Part shown: positions 43,715 through 52,613 of the stretch, piece by piece
Numbering within the stretch: position 1 is the first letter of the stretch
Layout: the number at the start of each line of letters is the position of its first letter
NCBI RefSeq assembly: GCF_016405145.1
Contig: NZ_JAEKIA010000006.1
Coordinates: 62,001 to 126,000 of the forward strand
Direction of reading: 5' to 3'
DNA: 64,000 nt
DNA from: Schaalia cardiffensis
GTDB lineage: Bacteria > Actinomycetota > Actinomycetes > Actinomycetales > Actinomycetaceae
Made by a program: the position numbers and the translations under genes
The notes under the pieces: model-generated
Seen by the model: the letters and a program-made list of their open reading frames with translations, nothing else
What the model was told of the DNA's origin: nothing
The model's database searches: none

Positions 43715-45430
43715 ATGGAGGCTTTTGGCCGATTCCTTGTGACGAACGGTGAGACCCAGGTCGATACGGAGGCTCTTTTCGCTGCTGCGGCTCGTCTTGA
43801 GGCTCTTGCCTGTGATCTTGAAGAGCTCGAATACCGTGCGCGCCGTGCTGGCGAGGATACCCTGGCCGCTTCGAGCGGGGACTTTGCTGGCGCCTGGCAG
43901 GCAAGGGTCGCCGCCGAGTCCGCCGAACAGGGAATCCTGACTGCCAGAGCCCGTTTGATTGAGCTCGTTGATTCTGTGAGGTTTGCGGCGAACCTGTATT
44001 GCGAAGCAGAGTCGCGAGCCCTGAGTCTGAGCGAGCCCCTCACTGACGGTGAATTGGCGCTACGGGGCATTGCGGGAATATCCATGCTCTTTCCAGGCCC
44101 TGCGGGCGCAAGCGGGGTGTTGCTGAGTCTGCTCCTAAGCTCAAAAGGCCCCCATTCTTCGGGTATCGCCTCGCCTCCTCACAGGGCGGCCAGTAGTTAC
44201 TTCGACTGGCTGGCACGCCTCGTTGCGACGGGGAGCAACGCGAGAATCATGGCGGAGATCATGGAATTCACTTCCGGCGCAGGCGATGGTTTCGCTGGAG
44301 TGCGCCTGCAGCGCGACCTCGCTACGATCAGCAGGGCGCTCATGGATACTCCCTTCTGCGAGGAGGATGCGGGCGGACGTCGAGGAACGAAAGAGGCTGC
44401 GGCACGGGTATCGTGGCTCTCCTCCTTCTTGGGCGCTTCCGTTTTCGGCGCACCAAAGGGTGTTGAAGTGCGCAGCGGTCAGGGCCTTCCACCCGGCCGG
44501 GATCATGTCTTAGTGAATCCCGGAGAAGGTGTGAGCAGGGGGTTTGCCAAGACAGGGGAGACCAATCTGAGGGTCATTGACCTGCTCTCAAGCGCAAGCC
44601 TTGTTCCGGGAGGCACGAGAAGCCTCACCAGATTCGTGGGGCATCGACTCCCCCTTCCCGGGACAGGGCTTCCGACTCCCACTCCTGCATCCTCGGTCCC
44701 CACACCAAAGGAACCGACGGCGCTTCTCGATCACCTGGCGAGCCTTGATGGTTCTGGCGATTCCGGCCAGTTCATGATCTTGCGCCATGAGACACCACTG
44801 GGGGATGGGACGAGCAGTAGATCGTGGAGCGTCGTTGTACGCGGCACACAGAAATGGGGAGTTGGAGCTTCGAACCCGCAGGACATGCTCACGAACTTCC
44901 AGGGAGTCGGCGGCCTCGACACGGACCAAAAGCGCGCGGTTCTGGCGGCAATGGAGATGGCGGGAATTGACAAGGGTGAGCCGGTCGAGTTCGTCGGTCA
45001 TTCTCAAGGGGGCATTGTTGCTGCGGACCTCGCCACCGACCAGACGCTCTGTCAGGACTATTCGGTCGTTTCCGCCCTGACTGCGGGCTCGCCAATCGCC
45101 GGGTCCGTCCCCGAAGGAGGTGTGCGTGTCCTTGCTCTTGAGAACACGAGGGACATTGTTCCCGGGCTGGATGGTGCGAATAATGCCCCAGGAGTCGTTA
45201 CCGTCCACTTCGACGGGGAACCCTATATCCCCGAGGGGAAGGAGGGCGGGAAGGTCGTCGCCCACGACATCGGGCTGTACCGCAACGCACTCGCTGATCT
45301 TCAGGCACATGAGGGAGAAGAGCTCGCGGAGGTGAGGGCTTGGGAGGAGGCGCGAAGCTCTCGGATGGGGTTTTCTTCGAGGACGAGGACGACGGCCTTC
45401 GTTTTCGACACTCAAAGGGTCGGCTACTGA
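43715..45430 (+). CDS. Alpha/beta hydrolase with N-terminal helical (ESX-effector-like) domain
   Basis: 571 residues. Residues 1-120 form long amphipathic helices with a central SGDFAGAWQARVAAES stretch, similar in shape to WXG/LXG secretion domains. Residues about 345-540 hold the catalytic core: EFVGHSQGG with Ser430, Asp480 in TRDIVPGLDG, and His517 in VVAHDIGLYRNAL. It lines up with the hydrolase at 36046 through all three triad positions and the preceding V/S-x-x-GT strand-loop. No signal peptide is visible, which fits export through a type VII-like route. This route is inference, and no secretion machinery is in the window. The start directly follows the WXG-like gene. Confidence 0.7.
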   Translation: MEAFGRFLVTNGETQVDTEALFAAAARLEALACDLEELEYRARRAGEDTLAASSGDFAGAWQARVAAESAEQGILTARARLIELVDSVRFAANLYCEAESRALSLSEPLTDGELALRGIAGISMLFPGPAGASGVLLSLLLSSKGPHSSGIASPPHRAASSYFDWLARLVATGSNARIMAEIMEFTSGAGDGFAGVRLQRDLATISRALMDTPFCEEDAGGRRGTKEAAARVSWLSSFLGASVFGAPKGVEVRSGQGLPPGRDHVLVNPGEGVSRGFAKTGETNLRVIDLLSSASLVPGGTRSLTRFVGHRLPLPGTGLPTPTPASSVPTPKEPTALLDHLASLDGSGDSGQFMILRHETPLGDGTSSRSWSVVVRGTQKWGVGASNPQDMLTNFQGVGGLDTDQKRAVLAAMEMAGIDKGEPVEFVGHSQGGIVAADLATDQTLCQDYSVVSALTAGSPIAGSVPEGGVRVLALENTRDIVPGLDGANNAPGVVTVHFDGEPYIPEGKEGGKVVAHDIGLYRNALADLQAHEGEELAEVRAWEEARSSRMGFSSRTRTTAFVFDTQRVGY

Positions 45431-45620
45431 AGAGGTCTCGTGACACCTCGCTGAAAAAGCCTCGCGACACCTCGCGCTTGAAAACGCAGACTGAGCCTGG
45501 GATGGAGATGGGCAAGAAACTGCGCAAGAGGGTGCGGAAAAGGAAACGCAGACCAAACTACGCAAGGGGTGTTAAAGAGGAGTCGCGCAGCAGGGTGCTG
45601 AAAAGAAGTCTGTGAAGAAA
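45428..45620 (+). repeat. Stop-anchored repeat after the hydrolase gene
   Basis: TGAAgaGGTCTCGTGACACCTCGC (TGA at 45428 is the stop) is followed by TGAAaaAGCCTCGCGACACCTCGC at 45452 and TTGAAAAC at 45478. Further CTGAAAAG variants continue to about 45605. Confidence 0.65.
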
Positions 45621-45723
45621 GAGTGCGAGAGCGTGCTGGCAACAGGTCCCAGAACAGCTCGCGCAAGCGCGCTCAAGGGCTTAGCGCGCAGGTCAAACAC
45701 CCTGTGGAGTGCTAACGTGTGCT

Positions 45724-45798
45724 GCGTGACACGGGGTGCCACTGGCTGAGAACACACCCGTTGAACCTGTCCAGATAATTCTGACGAAGGGATGTCGC
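45724..45798 (+). promoter_or_regulatory. TPP riboswitch overlapping the thiM ribosome-binding site
   Basis: All aptamer elements occur in order: ACGGGGTGCC, CTGAGA, ACCCGTTGAACCTG, ATAAT, CGAAGGGATG. The closing stem pairs GACA with TGTC. GAAGGGA (45786-45792) is both the conserved 3' box and the Shine-Dalgarno, six bases before the thiM ATG. TPP binding should therefore block ribosome access directly. Confidence 0.93.
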
Positions 45799-46602
45799 AT
45801 GATTACGCACGCGACCGCATCAACCGCACTCAACGCCGTTCGCGAGACCACTCCTCTGGTTTCTTGCATTACGAACTCGGTCGTCACGAACTTCACCGCG
45901 AATGCTCTGCTCGCAGTGGGCGCCGCACCGGCGATGGTTGACATTGTCGGCGAGGCCGGGCCTTTCGCTTCGATCGCCTCCGCCCTGCTCATCAACTTAG
46001 GAACCCCGACTCCTGAACAGCGTGAGGCAGCCAGACAGGCCGCGCGAGCCGCTCATGATGCGGGCGTCCCCTGGGTCCTTGACCCTGTGGCCGTGGGCGC
46101 ACTCGTGCATCGCACCGCCCTCGCTCATGAGCTCCTCGACTTCAAGCCCACTGTGATCCGGGGTAACGCCTCGGAGATCATCGCCTTGGCTGGCACTGGC
46201 ATCGGGGGTCGCGGCGTGGATGCCGCTGACGAGGTTGATGCCGCACTCGACGCGGCCCGGGCCCTCGCGCAAAAGGCCGAGTGCGTGGTCGCGATCTCTG
46301 GGGCCGTTGATGCGATCGTGTCCGTCTCTGAGATCCTCCGCGTCGGAGGTGGAGCCGAGATGCTGACGCGAGTGACCGGTGGTGGCTGCGCCCTCGGCGC
46401 TGTGAGCGCCGCTTTCGTGAGCGCGGGCCGCACCAAGGGCCTGGGGGATCTGGAATCTGTTGCCGCATGCCATATCGCCTACTCGGCTGCGGCTGAGCGC
46501 GCCGAGTCTCAGGCTGCAGGGCCGGGCACTTTCGCTCCGCTCTTCCTCGACGCCCTGTATTCGCTGGAAGGCGCCGAGCTGAAAAGGATCCCCCTGTCAT
46601 GA
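45799..46602 (+). CDS. thiM: Hydroxyethylthiazole kinase
   Basis: 267 residues. It phosphorylates 4-methyl-5-(2-hydroxyethyl)thiazole (salvage of the thiazole half of thiamine). Motifs: [27 protein letters not shown], and VIRGNASEI; the ribokinase-like catalytic Cys region is [12 protein letters not shown]. An earlier in-frame ATG lies inside the riboswitch and is rejected; ATG 45799 follows the switch and its Shine-Dalgarno. The stop overlaps thiE (ATGA). Confidence 0.95.
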   Translation: MITHATASTALNAVRETTPLVSCITNSVVTNFTANALLAVGAAPAMVDIVGEAGPFASIASALLINLGTPTPEQREAARQAARAAHDAGVPWVLDPVAVGALVHRTALAHELLDFKPTVIRGNASEIIALAGTGIGGRGVDAADEVDAALDAARALAQKAECVVAISGAVDAIVSVSEILRVGGGAEMLTRVTGGGCALGAVSAAFVSAGRTKGLGDLESVAACHIAYSAAAERAESQAAGPGTFAPLFLDALYSLEGAELKRIPLS

Positions 46603-47261
46603 GGACCGCCCCTGATCTTCGCGTCTACTTCGTAACTGACGCGGGCCTGTGCGAAAGCGCGGGCCGCACGGTCCGTGAAACCGTTATCGCCGCAGTTGAG
46701 GGCGGCGCAACCTGCGTGCAGTTGCGCGCTAAAGACTCCGATGGGAGGCCCTTCCTTGAGGAAGTCCTCGAGGTCGCGAAAGCCGTCGGCGAGAAAGTCC
46801 CCGTGATCGTGAACGACCGCGTCGACGTGTTCCTCGCGGCCCGCGCCCTCGGAGCGCAAGTTGCTGGCGTGCACGTCGGTCAATCCGATCTGCCCGCCTC
46901 CCTCGTGCGCACTCTCATCGGCGAGGACGCCTACCTTGGTTTGTCGATCGGCACTCAAGAGGAAGCACAGGCCGCCCGAGAGGAAGGGGCGGCCGACCAC
47001 GTCGGCCTTTCAGTTCTGCGCACCACCGCGACAAAGACCGACACTCCTGATGTTCTCGGCTTCGAAGGCTGTGAACGCTTGAAGAGGATTGTCGGCATCC
47101 CGGCCGTCGCGATTGGTGGGGTCGGAGTCGATGACATGGCGCAGCTCGCGCGAATCGGCATTGACGGAGGGGCCATCGTGTCCGCGATCTGTTGCGCCCC
47201 TGACCCGGCTGCCACCGCAGCTCAACTACTTGCCCAGTGGAATGAAGGAGCACAGGAATGA
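46599..47261 (+). CDS. thiE: Thiamine-phosphate synthase
   Basis: 220 residues. It couples HMP-pyrophosphate and thiazole phosphate to thiamine monophosphate. [22 protein letters not shown] (pyrophosphate-binding Arg/Lys), [23 protein letters not shown] and VAIGGVG are the family's conserved blocks in the TIM barrel. It overlaps thiM and thiD by four bases, so it is read from the riboswitch-controlled transcript. Confidence 0.95.
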   Translation: MRTAPDLRVYFVTDAGLCESAGRTVRETVIAAVEGGATCVQLRAKDSDGRPFLEEVLEVAKAVGEKVPVIVNDRVDVFLAARALGAQVAGVHVGQSDLPASLVRTLIGEDAYLGLSIGTQEEAQAAREEGAADHVGLSVLRTTATKTDTPDVLGFEGCERLKRIVGIPAVAIGGVGVDDMAQLARIGIDGGAIVSAICCAPDPAATAAQLLAQWNEGAQE

Positions 47262-48064
47262 CTAGGACCGTCACAGCTTTGACGATCGCAGGATCTGACC
47301 CTTCGGGAGGCGCGGGCATTCAAGCGGACCTTAAGGCGATGAGCGCCAATGGCGCCTACGCGATGAGTGTCATTACCGCACTCACCGCCCAGTCGACTCG
47401 TGGTGTCACGGGAGTGCATGCCGTGCCCCTGGATTTCGTTCGACTCCAACTCGACACCGTCCTTGCTGATATTCGCCCCGGTGCGACGAAGATCGGGATG
47501 CTCGCAACCGCCGAGCTTGCCGCCCTCGTCGCTGAGTATCTTCCGACCCTGGAGAACACGGTCCTCGACCCGGTGATGGTCGCGACCTCGGGCGATCCGC
47601 TCCTCGAGCCGGATGCGCGGGCCGAGGTTCGTAGGCTCTGCACTCTTGTCGAGCTCATCACGCCGAACCTTTCCGAAGCGGCGGTCCTCCTCGAATGTGA
47701 ACGCGCGAGGAACGTTGAGGAGATGATCGAGCAGGCGAAGGCTTTGCGCGAGCTTGGAGTCAAGCGCGCCCTCGTCAAGGGCGGGCACCTGGATGAAGAT
47801 GCGAGTGATGTCTTCATCGACGAGGACGGGCCCCTCGTTTTGACGGGCCGCAGGATTGCCACGCAGAACACTCATGGGACCGGCTGCACCCTCTCTTCGG
47901 CGATTGCGGCTCTGCGTCCTCGTCGTCACACATGGGTCGATGCCGTGAAGGACGCGAAGGCTTACCTCACGGAGGCGATTGCTCACGCCGATTCTCTTGG
48001 CGTTGGGCACGGGCACGGCCCCATTCACCATTTCCACGCGATCTGGCCCAAGGAGGAGCGATGA
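47258..48064 (+). CDS. thiD: Hydroxymethylpyrimidine/phosphomethylpyrimidine kinase
   Basis: 268 residues. ALTIAGSDPSGGAGIQADLKAMSANGAYAMSV is the canonical ThiD start for HMP binding, and NTHGTGCTLSSAIAA holds the anion-hole and catalytic Cys region. It phosphorylates HMP twice to HMP-PP, the substrate of ThiE. It is joined by ATGA overlaps to thiE and tenA. Confidence 0.95.
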   Translation: MTRTVTALTIAGSDPSGGAGIQADLKAMSANGAYAMSVITALTAQSTRGVTGVHAVPLDFVRLQLDTVLADIRPGATKIGMLATAELAALVAEYLPTLENTVLDPVMVATSGDPLLEPDARAEVRRLCTLVELITPNLSEAAVLLECERARNVEEMIEQAKALRELGVKRALVKGGHLDEDASDVFIDEDGPLVLTGRRIATQNTHGTGCTLSSAIAALRPRRHTWVDAVKDAKAYLTEAIAHADSLGVGHGHGPIHHFHAIWPKEER

Positions 48065-48708
48065 GTTTCACCGATGAACTGTGGCAGGGGATTGTCCCGA
48101 TCCGTCAGGCGATTGAGGATCTTGATTTCCTCAGGGGCTTGGGTGAGGGGACTCTTTCACGCGAGCGCTTCGACTACTACATGCGTCAGGATGCGGGATA
48201 CCTCGGGACTTATGCTCGGGCTCTTGCGGGGCTTGCCTCGATGGCGAGCGACCCGGATGACCTGGTGTTCTGGGCGGGCTGTGCGAGGGATTCGATCCTT
48301 GTTGAGCGTTCCTTGCACGCTTCCCATGTGGAGGTTGACGGCCCCTTGGAGGTGTCGCCGACCTCGAGGGCGTATCAGAGTTTCCTCTTGGCCTGCCTCG
48401 CCTCGGGTGAGTATGCGGTCGCTGCGAGTGCGGTTCTGCCGTGTTTTTGGATCTACCAGAGTGTTGGGGATTCTCTGCTCGAAAAAGCCGGTGAGCTGGA
48501 GAATCACGCTTATGGGGATTGGATCGGCATGTACGCTGATCCGGCTTTCGCCGAGCAGACTATGATTGTTCGTTCGATTGTGGATCGTCTGGCCGAGCAG
48601 GTGTCAGAGGAGGCGCGTGGGCGTATGCGTGAGGCCTTCGAGACGGCCTGTCGTTATGAGTGGATGTTTTGGGATGCGGCCTGGCGCATGGAGGCCTGGC
48701 CGATCTGA
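48061..48708 (+). CDS. tenA: Aminopyrimidine aminohydrolase/thiaminase II
   Basis: 215 residues, all-helical haem-oxygenase-like fold. YMRQDAGYLGTYARAL, SAVLPCFWIYQSVG (catalytic Cys) and YEWMFWDAAWRMEAW match TenA enzymes that hydrolyse amino-HMP to HMP or split thiamine for pyrimidine salvage. The correct start is ATG 48061, inside the thiD stop. A longer frame in thiD is a shadow. TenA feeds ThiD in the same operon. Confidence 0.94.
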   Translation: MSFTDELWQGIVPIRQAIEDLDFLRGLGEGTLSRERFDYYMRQDAGYLGTYARALAGLASMASDPDDLVFWAGCARDSILVERSLHASHVEVDGPLEVSPTSRAYQSFLLACLASGEYAVAASAVLPCFWIYQSVGDSLLEKAGELENHAYGDWIGMYADPAFAEQTMIVRSIVDRLAEQVSEEARGRMREAFETACRYEWMFWDAAWRMEAWPI

Positions 48709-49080
48709 GCTGGGAGCGCTCAAGCTGCGTAGCAGCCGGGATGGGAGAAGCTTGGGTGAGCCGGGGTGTCCGGGGGATCTGGGGGAGCTGGGGGTCCGGG
48801 GGAGCTGGGGGAGCTGGGGTGTCCGGGTGAGCTGGGTGTCCGGGGGAGCTGGCTCGCCGCGATCTGAGGCTCGCGAGCTTGCTGCAAGTCCGATCGCTGC
48901 CCCGGATGAGCATTTCGGGGAGTCCGTGGGGGTGCTCAAGCTGCGCAGCGGCCGGGGCTTTGCCTCGGCCGCTCCCCGTCTTGCTTTGGTCGTTCCCCGT
49001 CTTGCCTCGACCGCTGCGCAGCTTGCTTCGGCGGCTCTCCGTCTTGACGTGCGGATCGGCGCCTCCTCACGTGTCCTTTT
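48709..49080. repeat. G-rich tandem repeat stretch after tenA
   Basis: Units of GGGGGAGCTGGGGGTCCGG type run from about 48757 to 48855, beginning with GGTGAGCC/GGTGAGCTGGG variants that echo the tenA stop context (TCTGAGCTGGGAG). A GCTCAAGCTGCGxAGCxGCCGGG element occurs twice (48719, 48938). No gene is supported. Confidence 0.6.
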
Positions 49081-49485
49081 TCAGTCCTCCTTCTTCTTTG
49101 CACCGAACAAGCCCGCGACGAAAGAAGAGACGATCGCGGTGATGATCGCTCCGAAGAGGCAGGACAGGAAACCGCCCGTGGAGAAGGGGAAGCCGAGTTG
49201 TGTGGACAGCCAGCCCGTGAACTTGAAGAGGACCGAGTTCGTGACGATTGCGAAAAGCCCAAAGCTCAACAGGTAGAGCGGGAAAGTCAAGGTCTTCACG
49301 ATCGGCTTGATGATGGAATTGACCCCGGTGAAAACAAGAGCGATCACTGCGAGTGTGAGGGCTGTTTCCGTCAGGGAAGCCCCTGAGGTGAAGGAAATAT
49401 CGGGGATCAGGCGTGCGGACACCCAGATCCCTGCCATGGTTGCGAGAAGACGAAGAAGAAACTCCATGCCTCCACTGTCGCGCAT
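49081..49485 (-). CDS. Phage-holin-family membrane protein (actinobacterial 4-TM type)
   Basis: 134 residues with four hydrophobic segments. FLLRLLATMAGIWVSARLIPDI, the central NSIIKPIVKTLTFPLYLLSFGLF and the late FGAIITAIVSSFVAGLF match the small four-helix family (Pfam phage_holin_4_2). The function in bacteria is not known and it need not be phage-derived. The ATG at 49485 is chosen; ATG 49467 fits homologous starts (MEFLLRLL) but its GGAGG is only one base away. It is divergent from the aminotransferase gene. Confidence 0.8.
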   Translation of the reverse strand: MRDSGGMEFLLRLLATMAGIWVSARLIPDISFTSGASLTETALTLAVIALVFTGVNSIIKPIVKTLTFPLYLLSFGLFAIVTNSVLFKFTGWLSTQLGFPFSTGGFLSCLFGAIITAIVSSFVAGLFGAKKKED

Positions 49486-49635
49486 TTTCCCGCTCCGCGC
49501 TCGCTGAGCGACGCTTCAACGCTCATGCTGGCCCACGTGAAAGGCCCCTCGTCCCCTCCGCGCCCTTTGAGCGCGTGAACGCCCGCACTTCGGAAATCCT
49601 TCATCTCCTTCGGCGCTGTGCGCTAGGACTGAAGC

Positions 49636-50685
49636 ATGAGCGAATTCCAGGTCCCGATCCGCCCCGCCGTCCGTAATCTCCCGCGTTACCGGCCGGGGAA
49701 GGCCGCGCCGGGAGCAATGAAACTCTCCTCGAATGAGATGGCGACCCCGCCCTCGGCCCCCATCCTCGAGGCGATGAGAAAAGCCCTTGAGAACGTGAAC
49801 CGCTACCCGGATCTCATGGCAACGCCAGTGCGCGAGGCCATCGCCAAGCGTTTCAAGGTCCTTCCCGAGCAGGTCTGCGTCGGAACCGGCTCTTCTGCGC
49901 TCCTCCTCGCCGCCCTGTCGGCCGTGTGCTCGCCGGGCGCGAAAGTCGTCTACCCGTGGCGCTCCTTCGAGTCCTATCCGATTGCGATCCCAGCTTCGCA
50001 CGCCGAAGGGGTTCCCGTTCCCCTCGACGAGGATGGGGGTCACGATGTTGAGGGGCTCGTGTGTGCAGCTCAGGATGCTACCGCCTTGATCCTGTGTTCG
50101 CCGAACAACCCGACGGGTCCTGTTCTGACTTTCGACACGATCCGGGACATTGTTGAGCGCGTTCCCGCATCTGTCCTCGTCCTCGTTGATGAGGCGTACA
50201 TTGATTTCGCGAGCGATCCGCGCGTGTCGAGCGCGATCCCGTTGATTGAGGAGCATCCGAACGTCCTCGTTTTGCGGACTTTCTCAAAGGTGCATGCGCT
50301 CGCGGGAGTGCGGGTCGGGTATGCGATTGGGAATACGGAGCTGATTGGTGCAATCCAGGCGGTGTCCGTTCCTTTTGGGGTGTCGAGTGTCGCGCAGGCA
50401 GCGGCTCTCGCTTCCCTTGAGGACGAGGCCGGGGTCCGCGCTTCGGCTCAGGCGGTCATTGCCGAGCGCGAACGCATGATCGCCGCGCTTCGCGAGGCGG
50501 GGCTTTCGGTGCCGGATTCTCAGGCGAACTTCTTCTTCCTTCCGGGCTTGGGGGCCGACTTTGTCGAAGCATGTGTGGATGCGGGCCTCATCGTTCGTCC
50601 TTTCCCCGAGGGCGTTCGGGTGACGCTTGCCGATCCGCTAACGAATGATCGCTTCTTGGAGGTCGCGAGGCGCTTTGCGCGCTGA
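49636..50685 (+). CDS. hisC: Histidinol-phosphate/aromatic aminotransferase (HisC/Pat family)
   Basis: 349 residues. Fold-type I PLP enzyme: MKLSSNEMATPP, NRYPDLMATPVREAIA, CSPNNPTGPVL, LVDEAYIDFA (PLP-binding Asp/Tyr) and LRTFSKVHALAGVRVGYAIG with the Schiff-base Lys in FSK. It transaminates imidazole-acetol phosphate in histidine synthesis and, in actinobacteria, often phenylpyruvate. No other his genes are nearby, and pheA is 34 kb away, so the aromatic (Pat) function is a real alternative. TAGGAC lies six bases before the ATG. Confidence 0.87.
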   Translation: MSEFQVPIRPAVRNLPRYRPGKAAPGAMKLSSNEMATPPSAPILEAMRKALENVNRYPDLMATPVREAIAKRFKVLPEQVCVGTGSSALLLAALSAVCSPGAKVVYPWRSFESYPIAIPASHAEGVPVPLDEDGGHDVEGLVCAAQDATALILCSPNNPTGPVLTFDTIRDIVERVPASVLVLVDEAYIDFASDPRVSSAIPLIEEHPNVLVLRTFSKVHALAGVRVGYAIGNTELIGAIQAVSVPFGVSSVAQAAALASLEDEAGVRASAQAVIAERERMIAALREAGLSVPDSQANFFFLPGLGADFVEACVDAGLIVRPFPEGVRVTLADPLTNDRFLEVARRFAR

Positions 50686-50699
50686 GGAGCGCGCCGTGG

Positions 50700-50850
50700 G
50701 TGTTATCCGGTAGATCGAGGCTGCTGGATTGGAGCTGCGGGGTGCGGTGCTGGAGCTGCGAGCTGTCGTGGCGGAGCTGCGAGGTGCTGTGTTGCTGCTT
50801 CGAGGTGCGGTGTTGCTGCTTCGAGGTGCGGTGTTGGAAGTCCGGGCTGC
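50700..50850. repeat. Tandem GGAGCTGCGAGGTGC/GCTGCTTCGAGGTGCG repeats after hisC
   Basis: TGGAGCTGCGxGxTG occurs three times, then TTGCTGCTTCGAGGTGCGG twice in tandem near 50790-50830. Confidence 0.6.
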
Positions 50851-50887
50851 TGTGCGTCTATGCCTCAGCCTCTTTGGGACATGCGTC

Positions 50888-51045
50888 CCCACGTTATGTG
50901 TTCGGCAAGGCTGAGGGGTCCTTGATAGCCCCGAGGTCATATTTGGGGTTCTCTGGATTGGTGTGGGGTGGTGTGCGGGTGCCCACATTATGCGTTCGGC
51001 GAGGCTGAGGGGTGGTTGATGGCGCCGAGATTATATTTGGGGTCC
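50888..51045. repeat. ~65-bp direct repeat in the hisC-tRNA gap
   Basis: CCCACrTTATGyGTTCGGCrAGGCTGAGGGG, then TTGATrGCsCCGAGrTyATATTTGGGGT, occur at 50888 and 50980 with about 90% identity. No protein is supported. A related fragment at 51265-51310 is the inverted counterpart of the ~340-bp dispersed repeat. The rest, up to 51796, holds no recognisable gene. Confidence 0.65.
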
Positions 51046-51796
51046 TTTGGGCGGTGCGGCTGCGAATGCTCCGCGCCACGGAGCTAGAAGGCTCGACGCT
51101 TCAACCTCGAAAAACCCTGGACACACCCGAAAATGTCGCTCATTGTGGCCGATATCCTTCGGTTAAGGCCACAAGGGCTCGGCGTGGACGTAGGCTGCGA
51201 GGGTTTTGGTCGGCACCCAGGCCGCGAGGCCTCAAGTCGGACAATAGGCGTAGACAAGTCTGATAATCCAAACTCTGACCTGGGGTTTTCTTAAGGGGCC
51301 GAGGCGTACGGTTCGACTTGTGGACCGCCGCACCACCGCACGGGCGGCGCCGCACATTCTGACCGGTATTCCGACTTTTCCGCACCACAAAGCCAAAAAG
51401 TCCAGGTCAAACGAATACTTTCTGTCCCACCACTCCATTCTGGCCGTTATCCCGGTTTCACCGAGAACCGGCAAGCGATAGTGAGACCTCGGACAGGTCA
51501 AGGCACTGAGGTCGGGCACACCTCAAAGCATTGAGGTCGAACACAGGGCATGAAGGAGGCGCTGCCACAGGGGATGGAGGAGGTTGTGCCACAGAGGAGA
51601 TGCACGTCCCCGCGGCCAGATGCGCGTGGTCGGTCGCGCGTTAACAGCGTGGGAGGTGATCCCTGCCCGAGTAGCCAGATGCCTCGTACCATTGATAGAA
51701 GTCTCAGGCGCGGGGGAGGTGCAGGGGCTATGAGAAGATGCAGTGAACCTACAGGGGGATTAATACCTGGAGGGAAGATCAAGAAGAAGCGGATGT

Positions 51797-51835
51797 GAAA
51801 AGTCCCAGGACCTTGTTGAACAGTGCCCTGGGACT
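51797..51835 (-). terminator. Rho-independent terminator of tRNA-Pro
   Basis: On the minus strand AGTCCCAGG-loop-CCTGGGACT is followed by TTTTC. It lies directly downstream of tRNA-Pro. Confidence 0.8.
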
Positions 51836-51844
51836 CCACACGAG

Positions 51845-51918
<74 letters not shown>

Positions 51919-52613
51919 TGCGACTTGAGAAGTATACGCGCCGGGTGCCCGCCCTCCAAAATTGAGGACGAGGAGCGGGGTGGCAGATGGATCACAGGGA
52001 CGCCGTTCGTGCAGTGTTGAAGGTCGGTGGAGCTTGTGAGTCTCGTCTTGGCAACGTTCCCTCGGAGACCACAACAGCATCGAAGGTGTGGAGTGCATCG
52101 AAGGTGTGGAGCGCATGGGAGCGTCATAGGGCGTGTCAGCCTAGGATCGAGCGTTGAACAGCTTCATTGAAGCTCAGAGCCTCGAAGACCTGTTGGGTTC
52201 GAGAAGTTCTAGGCTCAATAGCTTGACAGTTCAACAGCATTCTTGAGTGCTCGCGTCCCTCGGCCTGGAATCCCCAGGCTGAGGGGAGTTTGGGGTGTTC
52301 ACTCGAGCCTTCAAGTTCTGTTTAGCGCATGTTTCTTCCAAACAGACCCTGTTCGACCGCCATCCTCTACACGGCCGCAACCACACGCTTCCCGCGCATG
52401 GCTCTCGCTTCACGGCCGCGACAACCGCACGGCTACCGCGCACGGTTGCCAGAGGACTGCTGCCGCCGCGCGGCTCACAGGGTGCGCTTCTCAAAACGCG
52501 ACCGCGACCGCACGGCTCCCGCGCATGGCTCCAGCCAAACTGCCATGCCCCCTTAATGGACGGCTCTTCAGGCATCCGCCCCACGTTCAAGGCTTGGCGA
52601 GAGGGCGCGCCAC
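51919..52613. other. Intergenic stretch between tRNA-Pro and the metallophosphoesterase gene
   Basis: GCATCGAAGGTGTGGAG occurs twice in tandem at about 52077-52110, and CGCACGGCTxCCGCGCA-type repeats lie at about 52385-52530. No gene or RNA is supported. Confidence 0.5.

Noticed and set aside
49081-49485. Prophage remnant based on the holin-family match
   Set aside because: The family is a widespread chromosomal four-helix protein in actinobacteria and no other phage gene lies nearby.
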